Below are positions 7,769-12,297 of a stretch of 12,297 nucleotides of DNA, one piece after another. This stretch comes from Planctomycetota bacterium. GTDB taxonomy: Bacteria; Planctomycetota; Brocadiia; SM23-32. The DNA is taken from assembly GCA_030604585.1 (NCBI GenBank), contig JAUVVP010000013.1, forward strand, positions 1 to 12,297, given 5' to 3'. The notes beneath the pieces are model-generated. The model did not search any database, was not told where the DNA came from, and was given only the letters and a program-made list of their open reading frames with translations. Made by a program: the position numbers and the translations under genes. How positions within the stretch are numbered: position 1 is the first letter of the stretch; each line of letters opens with the position of its first letter.

Positions 7769-9044
7769 ACTTCGCGCTGAGTTTCTCCTGGAGCAGCCGC
7801 ACGGCCTCGTCAAGCTGCTCCTGGCGGCTGTCCCTGTTGCGTTCGAGCCAGCCGTACACGTCCTGGCCCTCGGCGCGGTCCGGAGGCGGGGGCAGCCACC
7901 CGGCCACAACGTCGGGCTCTATGCCCTCTCCCTCGATGGTCTTGCCTCCGGCCAGTTCGGCGCGCCAGATGGTCAGCACCAGGGCCGAGCCGTCCGGCAG
8001 GTGCCGCAGGCCGGTGCCGGATCCCTTCCCCCAGGTCCGCGTTCCGATGATGGTCGCCCGCCCGTTGGCCTGGAGCGTGCCGGCAACGACCTCGGCGGCG
8101 CTTGCGCTGCGCCCATTGACCAGGACGGCGATGGGCACTGTGCTCGGCACTGCGACCTCCTCCGACGGCTCGTACAACGCCTGATACTCCGGGTGCCGGC
8201 TCCTGGTGCGCACGATGAGGCCCTCGTCCAGCAACATGTCGCAGAGCTGAAGCGTCTCGACCAGCAGGCCTCCGCCGTTGTCCCGCAGGTCCAGGATCAG
8301 GGCCCTCAGGCCTTCGGCCTGCCATGCATCCAGCGCATCGGCGAACTGGGAAGCGGTCCCCACCTTGAAGCAAGGCACCGTAATGAGCCCGATCCCGTCG
8401 GCCGGCATTTCCCACTGCACCTTCGGGAAGGGGATCGCTTCCAGCGCCAAGGTGGGCGTCAGGGTCTGCGCGCCGGCCGGCCGAAGCACTTCCAGGTGGA
8501 CGTCAGCGCCGGCCTCCCAGAACGCCGCGGCGCGGACCTCGTTGATGAACCGCCCCTTCGTGTCCAGCCCGTTGATGCTGACGATGAAATCGCCGGGCCG
8601 GATGTCCGCCCGCCAGGCGGGGCCGCCCTCCACCACCTCCACCACCAGCGGGAAGCCGTCCGTCGGCCACAAGGACACGCCGATCCCCGTATAGGCGCCC
8701 TCCATCTCGGCGGCCCGGGCCTGCGCGTGGGCCGGGCTCAGGTGGGCGCTGTACTTGTCGCCCAGGCTCTCGACCATCGCCCGCATGGCGGCCTCGTAGA
8801 GCCGGTCCCGGTCCACCTCGTCCGCGTGATGCAGGGGAATGAGGTGAAATGCATCCCGCAGCGCAGCGCCGCGGAGACGGTCCTCCCTGCCGAGCCGGAA
8901 GTAACGAGCGCACCCGCCCGGACCGACAAGGAGAAGACAGAGCAGCGTCCACGCCAGGGCCGCAAGGAGCGTGCCCCTCCCTTCGCCTCGCCCCGCCGGC
9001 GTCGCGAAACCGGTGGTCTGCGCTCTCCCGCCCGTCGGCTGCAC
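7767..9044 (-). CDS. S41 family C-terminal-processing peptidase, downstream paralogue
   Basis: A serine peptidase of the CtpA/CtpB/Tsp family, expected to act outside the cytoplasmic membrane on protein C-termini or misfolded substrates. It is 425 residues from a GTG. A hydrophobic anchor lies at about 25-43, ending PGGC; the Pro three residues before the Cys makes lipidation doubtful. Then come the N-terminal helical part with LGDKYSAHLSP (94-103), a PDZ domain (about 117-195, YTGIGVSL and IRPGDFIVSING), and the protease core with LDLRDNGGG (251-259). The nucleophile is Ser315 in SASAAE and the general base is Lys340 in WGKG. Four residues past the Lys, where CtpB has catalytic Gln, there is Thr344. 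It is a full-length paralogue of the next gene upstream, sharing the same domain order and the C-terminal pattern 'QEQL-EAVR-L---KL'. It lies 10 nt downstream of that gene. Confidence 0.9.
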   Translation of the reverse strand: MQPTGGRAQTTGFATPAGRGEGRGTLLAALAWTLLCLLLVGPGGCARYFRLGREDRLRGAALRDAFHLIPLHHADEVDRDRLYEAAMRAMVESLGDKYSAHLSPAHAQARAAEMEGAYTGIGVSLWPTDGFPLVVEVVEGGPAWRADIRPGDFIVSINGLDTKGRFINEVRAAAFWEAGADVHLEVLRPAGAQTLTPTLALEAIPFPKVQWEMPADGIGLITVPCFKVGTASQFADALDAWQAEGLRALILDLRDNGGGLLVETLQLCDMLLDEGLIVRTRSRHPEYQALYEPSEEVAVPSTVPIAVLVNGRSASAAEVVAGTLQANGRATIIGTRTWGKGSGTGLRHLPDGSALVLTIWRAELAGGKTIEGEGIEPDVVAGWLPPPPDRAEGQDVYGWLERNRDSRQEQLDEAVRLLQEKLSAK

Positions 9045-9049
9045 GCCTG

Positions 9050-9056
9050 CCTCCTC
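9050..9056 (-). promoter_or_regulatory. Ribosome binding site for the downstream S41 gene
   Basis: GAGGAGG, overlapping the TGA of the upstream S41 gene, sits 5 nt before the GTG at 9044. It is a strong site that fixes the start despite the non-ATG codon. Confidence 0.65.
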
Positions 9057-10305
9057 ACCGCTCGTTCAGCTTGCCTTTCACGATGCGGACAGCTTCCTCA
9101 AGCTGTTCCTTCCTGGCCTGGTCGCGCTGCTTCAGGACCCATTCGCGCGCTTCCCTGCCGTCCAGGCCTTCGGGCACGGGCGGCAGCTCGCCGACCAGCA
9201 CGTCCGGCTCGATGCCCACGCCCTCGATGACCATCCCCCCGGCCAGCTCGTAGTGCGAGACGGTCACGATAAGTCCCGAGTGGTCCGGCAAAGTCACGAC
9301 ATTGGTGACGGCGCCCTTGCCGACCGTCCTGGTGCCGGCGACGGTTGCCCGCCGGTGGGCCTGGAGGGCGCCGGCGACGATCTCGGCCGCGCTGGCCGTC
9401 CAGCGGTCCACAAGGACCACCACGGGCATCGTGTCGTCCACCACGACCTTGTCCTTGGCGTGTATGGGCGGGTTGGGCGACTGGCCCCGGCTCTGGAGGC
9501 CGAGGATCTGCCCCTCGCTCAGGAACATGTCGCAGAGCAGCACCGCCTGTGTGACCAGGCCCCCGCGGTTGCCGCGCAGGTCAAGGATGAGGCCCCGGGC
9601 GCCCTCGCCCTCCAGTTCGGCGAGGGCCCGGGCGGCTTCCTCGGCGCTGCCGCGGTCGAACGCCCCCAGGCGGAGCAGGCCTATGCCGCCCTCCAGCATC
9701 TCCCACTCGATGTTGGGGATGCTGATGACCTCCCGCACCAGCTTGACCGAGAGCGTCTGCCCGGCCGCCTGCCGCAGCAGTTGCAGCGTTACCTCCGTGC
9801 CGACCTCTCCGCGGATCATGAAGACGACCCTATCGAGGGGCAGCGCTGTGACGTCCTCCCCGTCCACGTGCGTGATGATGTCGCCCGGCTCTATGTCGGC
9901 ACGGGCGGCGGGGCCGTTCGGGAGCACCTCGTCAATGAGCGGCTTGCGGGACAGTGGGTTGAGCATCACGCCGATGCCGGCGAACTCGCCTTTGGTCTCC
10001 TCGCCCACGCGCCGCATCTGGGCGGCGGTCAGATAGAAGCTGTACTTGTCCTCCAGGCCGGCCACCATGCCCCTCATAGCCGCCCGATAGAGGGAATCCC
10101 GGTCCACCTCCTCGACGTAGTCCTCCGCGATGAGGCGCAGGGCCTCGGCGAATGCAGCCACCTGAAGCCGCTCCTCCGCGCTGGGGCGATAGAAGAGCCA
10201 GAGCACGAACCAGATGAAGAGCAGCCCGAGCAGGGCCCAGGTGAGCACGGGCAGATAGGAGTAGGGGCGGCCCTGACGCCGCGCCGTTTCGGGATCGGTT
10301 GGCAT
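9055..10305 (-). CDS. S41 family C-terminal-processing peptidase, upstream paralogue
   Basis: A second CtpA/CtpB-like peptidase, 416 residues from an ATG. The N-terminus is a short basic segment followed by one membrane anchor (about 18-38, LPVLTWALLGLLFIWFVLW), with no lipobox, so the catalytic part should face away from the cytoplasm. LEDKYSFYLT (84-93) precedes the PDZ domain (about 107-190, FAGIGVML and IEPGDIITHVDG), with LDLRGNRGG at 241-249. The nucleophile is Ser305 (TASAAE) and the base Lys330 (VGKG). As in its neighbour, Thr (334) replaces the Gln of the CtpB Ser-Lys-Gln triad. It starts 5 nt after the membrane-anchored carbohydrate-binding-like gene, so they are surely co-transcribed. 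Whether the pair form a heteromer or divide substrates cannot be told from sequence. Confidence 0.92.
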   Translation of the reverse strand: MPTDPETARRQGRPYSYLPVLTWALLGLLFIWFVLWLFYRPSAEERLQVAAFAEALRLIAEDYVEEVDRDSLYRAAMRGMVAGLEDKYSFYLTAAQMRRVGEETKGEFAGIGVMLNPLSRKPLIDEVLPNGPAARADIEPGDIITHVDGEDVTALPLDRVVFMIRGEVGTEVTLQLLRQAAGQTLSVKLVREVISIPNIEWEMLEGGIGLLRLGAFDRGSAEEAARALAELEGEGARGLILDLRGNRGGLVTQAVLLCDMFLSEGQILGLQSRGQSPNPPIHAKDKVVVDDTMPVVVLVDRWTASAAEIVAGALQAHRRATVAGTRTVGKGAVTNVVTLPDHSGLIVTVSHYELAGGMVIEGVGIEPDVLVGELPPVPEGLDGREAREWVLKQRDQARKEQLEEAVRIVKGKLNER

Positions 10306-10310
10306 CGCGC

Positions 10311-11039
10311 TCAGCCTTCGGGTGTCTCGGGCTTGTACAGCCCGTAGCCTTTAGTGCAGAAGAGGACGCGGCTGAGGCGAGCGCCGTCTTCGCGGTTCTT
10401 GACGATGAGCCGGTATCTGCCCTCTTCGAGTTCCAGCCCCGCCCCGCCCGTCACGGGCAGCCAGTGCCACCACTCGAGCGTGCCGTCCTGCACGACGTAC
10501 TCCCGCGGCTCCGCCCCCTCACGCTGGAGCATCAGGATGATGGAATTGCCGCATGAGTCCTCCCACCAGACGCGCACCCACGGGTAGTAGGCGCCGGGCC
10601 GAGGCACGTCCAGTTCGAAGACGGCCAGATGGTCATCGGACGGCGGACCGGCCGCCTGCTCGTCGTATTCCTGCTCGGGGCGGCCGTCGTCCTCGCACCA
10701 GACGTAGCTCACCCTGGCGGACTCCGCCGGGGCCGAGCCCGTGCCCTTATTGTCCGGTCCCTCCTCCAGGGACATGAGCCCACGCATCTCCACCACGTCC
10801 CGCGCGCTGATAACGATGTCCTGCGCCGCCTGGAACCGGTCCCATGCCGCCAGCGCCGCCGGGGCGGCACCTTCGGCGGTCGGCTCCTCGGGCGGCGCTT
10901 CAGCCGTCGCCCCGGCAACGTGCGCCGGCGCCACGGAGGAAGACGGCAGCAGGGACAGGGCCACCACCAGACCCGCCGCCCCAGCCAGCAGCACGACCCA
11001 GACCGCTGTGGCCTTCACGCTGCGTGTCTGCTCAGGCAC
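10311..11039 (-). CDS. Membrane-anchored protein with a carbohydrate-binding-like beta-sandwich domain
   Basis: I do not recognise a named family. From a GTG at 11039 it is 242 residues. A hydrophobic segment (about 11-31) is a signal anchor or signal peptide. An Ala/Pro/Glu-rich linker (about 35-65) follows, and then a region beginning DIVISARDVVEMRG (74-87). The remainder to about 235 reads as beta strands rich in aromatics: AVFELDVPRPGAYYPWVRVWW, a DSCGNS turn, EWWHWLPV, ELEEGRYRLIVKNREDGARL. That pattern (adornment by a graceful 'G-YY-WVRV' strand, then 'G-Y-L-I-NREDG--LD-V') resembles CBM6/CBM35 or malectin-like jelly-rolls, so it may bind a glycan or a cell-surface polymer; this is inference. 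Longer frames upstream to 11201 lack a better start, and GAGGAG lies 7 nt before the GTG. It is the first gene of the S41-pyk cluster. Confidence 0.7.
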   Translation of the reverse strand: MPEQTRSVKATAVWVVLLAGAAGLVVALSLLPSSSVAPAHVAGATAEAPPEEPTAEGAAPAALAAWDRFQAAQDIVISARDVVEMRGLMSLEEGPDNKGTGSAPAESARVSYVWCEDDGRPEQEYDEQAAGPPSDDHLAVFELDVPRPGAYYPWVRVWWEDSCGNSIILMLQREGAEPREYVVQDGTLEWWHWLPVTGGAGLELEEGRYRLIVKNREDGARLSRVLFCTKGYGLYKPETPEG

Positions 11040-11046
11040 CGCGCCG

Positions 11047-11052
11047 CTCCTC
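11047..11052 (-). promoter_or_regulatory. Ribosome binding site fixing the GTG start of the cluster's first gene
   Basis: GAGGAG, read on the minus strand, lies 7 nt upstream of the GTG at 11039 and places the start directly before the signal-anchor segment. Confidence 0.6.
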
Positions 11053-11077
11053 AGAAGTGGGAGACAAGCCTCAGCCG

Positions 11078-11107
11078 ATTCTACCAGATCGGCCACAGAA
11101 CGGGCAA
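11078..11107 (-). promoter_or_regulatory. Candidate promoter of the carbohydrate-binding-like/S41/pyk cluster
   Basis: On the minus strand, TTGCCC (11102-11107) is followed after 18 bp by TAGAAT (11078-11083), preceded by TGG as in an extended -10. The start would be near 11071, about 30 nt before the GTG at 11039, leaving room for the GAGGAG site. The -35 matches only at TTG and C, so this is moderate evidence. Confidence 0.5.
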
Positions 11108-11138
11108 ATAGAGGCCGACTCGGCGCTTCACGACGGCC

Positions 11139-11166
11139 TTGCAGCGGGCTGCCGCAGGCGTATAAT
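11139..11166 (+). promoter_or_regulatory. Candidate promoter of the MgtC/SapB-family gene
   Basis: A perfect TATAAT (11161-11166), rare in such GC-rich sequence, has TTGCAG (11139-11144) 16 bp upstream. Transcription would begin near 11173, about 50 nt before the GTG at 11222. It stands back to back with the minus-strand promoter at 11078-11107, so one regulator could act on both. Confidence 0.55.
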
Positions 11167-11208
11167 GGCCAGCCGGGGCAAGAGGGACGACCCCGGCGCA
11201 TCCCTTCT

Positions 11209-11214
11209 GAGGAG
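11209..11214 (+). promoter_or_regulatory. Ribosome binding site favouring the GTG start of the MgtC-family gene
   Basis: GAGGAG lies 7 nt before the GTG at 11222. The in-frame ATG at 11165 overlaps the TATAAT box and has no comparable site. Confidence 0.55.
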
Positions 11215-11221
11215 TGAGCAA

Positions 11222-11947
11222 GTGATCTGGACTCCGCCTATTGCCGCACTGGCCGATGTCGTCGGACCGATAGGCTACGAACCGGTGCTGCGCATTGCGC
11301 TGGCCGCCGCCCTGGGCGGGATGATCGGATGGGAACGGGAGCGGCACGGCCGTGCAGCGGGGCTGCGCACGCACATGCTGCTCTGCGTGGGCTGTACGCT
11401 CATCATGCTCGTGTCGCTCTACCTGCCCACGCTCTTCGCAGATTCGGCGGCGAACGGAGTCATTCGGGCGGACCCGGGCCGCATTGCCGCGCACGTGCTC
11501 AGCGGCCTGGGCTTCCTCGGGGCGGGAGCGATCATCGTCTTCGGGCAGCGCATCCGCGGCCTGACGACCGCAGCGTGCATCTGGGTCACCGCCGCGATCG
11601 GCCTGGCGGTCGGATGCGGTTATCTGTTCCCGGCGGTCCTGGTGTTCGCCGTGGTCATGTTCGCGCTTCACGTGCTTGGGCGCTGGGAGCGGCAGATAAC
11701 CGCAAAGGACCAATACGTGCGGCTGGCGCTGGAGTTCTCGCAGCCCGCCGAGCGGATCGAGCGGGTCAGGGAGCTGCTGGCGGCGCATTCGCTGGACCTG
11801 CTCCATTACACGCTGGACTGGCGCAGGGACGGCGTGGTCTACAGGATGCAGTTGCGCTACGCCCGGCCGGTGAACTTCGAGCAGGTCACCGCCGACCTGG
11901 CGGAGGCGCTCGGTGGGCAGGAACTGGCGAGCATAGAGTGGACGTGA
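11222..11947 (+). CDS. MgtC/SapB family membrane protein
   Basis: An integral inner-membrane protein of 241 residues from a GTG. The conserved MgtC/SapB core is clear: ALGGMIGWERERHGRAAGLRTH (30-51), a second span LLCVGCTLIMLVSLYL, RIAAHVLSGLGFLGAGAII (87-105) and GLTTAACIWVTAAIGLAVG (113-131), plus a further hydrophobic span (about 136-152). About 90 soluble C-terminal residues follow (TAKDQYVRLALEF onward), the position of the ACT-like domain in MgtC. Family members have been linked to magnesium limitation and to modulating the F-type ATPase in intracellular pathogens, but most environmental homologues, including this one, have no proven role. An ATG at 11165 would give 260 residues. The preferred GTG has GAGGAG upstream. 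It is monocistronic, since the next gene is convergent and ends 19 nt beyond. Confidence 0.88.
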   Translation: MIWTPPIAALADVVGPIGYEPVLRIALAAALGGMIGWERERHGRAAGLRTHMLLCVGCTLIMLVSLYLPTLFADSAANGVIRADPGRIAAHVLSGLGFLGAGAIIVFGQRIRGLTTAACIWVTAAIGLAVGCGYLFPAVLVFAVVMFALHVLGRWERQITAKDQYVRLALEFSQPAERIERVRELLAAHSLDLLHYTLDWRRDGVVYRMQLRYARPVNFEQVTADLAEALGGQELASIEWT

Positions 11948-11966
11948 CCCGCGGGGGCCGGCTTGC

Positions 11967-12297
11967 TCACTTCTTCCTGTGGAAGTTCTTCCTTATGCCG
12001 CAGGCCTCGCGGGCGCCGGTCCAGGTGCCGAAGTACTTGCAGGCGGCGCTGTAGAGCGAGGAGTGGTTCTGCCGCATGTTGGGGGCGGCCAGGTCCTCGC
12101 CGGCGCGGTTGAGCGCTTTGATCTCCTGCTTGATGACGTCAATGCTCCAGCGGCGTCTCTTGTAGACGGCTTCGGGGGCGATGCCGGCGGCCTCGAGAGC
12201 CGTGTCCCAACCTCCGAAGTAGTTCAGAGCCGCATTGAACAGCTTGGAGTCCTGGTCCTGCATTGCCTTGGAGTTGAGCGGCCTGCCCCGCCGCCAG
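11967..12297 (-). CDS. C-terminal part of a protein with homing-endonuclease-associated-type repeats
   Basis: The frame is open to the right edge of the window, so the start is outside; about 109 residues are visible, ending at TGA 11967-11969. An ATG at 12263 lies in frame, but the coding pattern continues upstream of it (RRGRPLNSKA), so it is probably internal. Two copies of one unit are seen: 'SKLFNAALNYFGGWDTALEAAGI' split as SKLFNAALNYFGGWD and TALEAAGI, and SSLYSAACKYFGTWTGAREA then CGI. They are separated by RRWSIDVIKQEIKALNRAGE. This 'W--E-I--(A)L---G--L------+--SLY-AA-+YFGSW--AL-AAGI' unit resembles the homing endonuclease-associated repeat (HNH_repeat), thought to be a small helical DNA-binding module. 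The catalytic domain, if any, is not in view. The tail is basic (RKNFHRKK). Confidence 0.65.
   Translation of the reverse strand, partial: WRRGRPLNSKAMQDQDSKLFNAALNYFGGWDTALEAAGIAPEAVYKRRRWSIDVIKQEIKALNRAGEDLAAPNMRQNHSSLYSAACKYFGTWTGAREACGIRKNFHRKK

Noticed and set aside
7650..9230. A 526-codon open frame on the plus strand across pyk and an S41 gene
   Set aside because: It runs antisense to two genes with complete catalytic motifs. Its translation is rich in Arg, Gly, Pro, His and Gln with no domain, as expected of a frame opposite GC-rich coding sequence.
11165..11221. ATG at 11165 as start of the MgtC-family gene
   Set aside because: It lies within the TATAAT box, lacks a Shine-Dalgarno sequence and adds a polar stretch unlike MgtC N-termini. 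It remains possible if a more upstream promoter is used.
11941..11966. CCCGCGGG palindrome between the convergent MgtC-family and repeat-protein genes
   Set aside because: The stem is very short with no loop and no T tract, so it does not support a terminator call.
1..12260. A near-identical 17-base string (ttggagtcctg-tcctg) at both ends of the window
   Set aside because: Positions 4-20 and about 12244-12260 match with one mismatch, but they lie in unrelated genes on opposite coding strands, with no extended similarity or target-site features. Treated as chance.

Overview
The window is GC-rich bacterial chromosome with nine complete genes and two genes cut by the window edges. Genes are tightly packed, with stop/start overlaps of 4 to 8 nt or gaps of 5 to 10 nt. 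Lineage cannot be proved from this sequence. A Gram-negative host is suggested by a diderm-style lipoprotein signal on the peptide-binding protein, and the carbohydrate-binding-like protein and edge fragments resemble proteins common in Planctomycetota and neighbouring uncultured phyla; I hold that assignment loosely. There are no tRNA or rRNA genes, CRISPR arrays, insertion sequences or phage structural genes.

Layout. Positions 1-215 hold the 3' end of an unidentified plus-strand gene. Positions 300-6203, read on the minus strand, form a complete oligopeptide/dipeptide-type ABC importer in the order binding protein, OppB, OppC, OppD, OppF. It has its own sigma70-like promoter (TTGACA, 17 bp, TATCAA) immediately upstream of the binding-protein gene. 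Further upstream on the same strand, 6320-11039 is a second cluster: a membrane-anchored carbohydrate-binding-like protein, two tandem paralogous S41 (C-terminal-processing) peptidases, and pyruvate kinase. A divergent promoter region at about 11040-11221 serves this cluster and a plus-strand MgtC/SapB-family membrane protein gene (11222-11947). The right edge (11967-12297, minus strand) holds the C-terminal part of a protein with two copies of a repeat resembling the homing-endonuclease-associated repeat.

How the genes work together. The importer genes make one machine: a tethered binding protein delivers peptide to the OppB/OppC channel, driven by the OppD/OppF ATPases. The S41 peptidases would act outside the cytoplasmic membrane. 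Their co-transcription with pyruvate kinase and proximity to a peptide importer suggest, as inference only, a link between envelope proteolysis, peptide uptake and central carbon metabolism.

The points most worth a second look are: a C-terminal transmembrane helix on the lipoprotein-type binding protein; its nearly leaderless promoter; a junction similarity suggesting that one S41 gene arose by a duplication that captured the pyruvate kinase start; and the loss in both S41 paralogues of the Gln of the Ser-Lys-Gln triad. I see no clearly new multi-gene defence or mobile system here.
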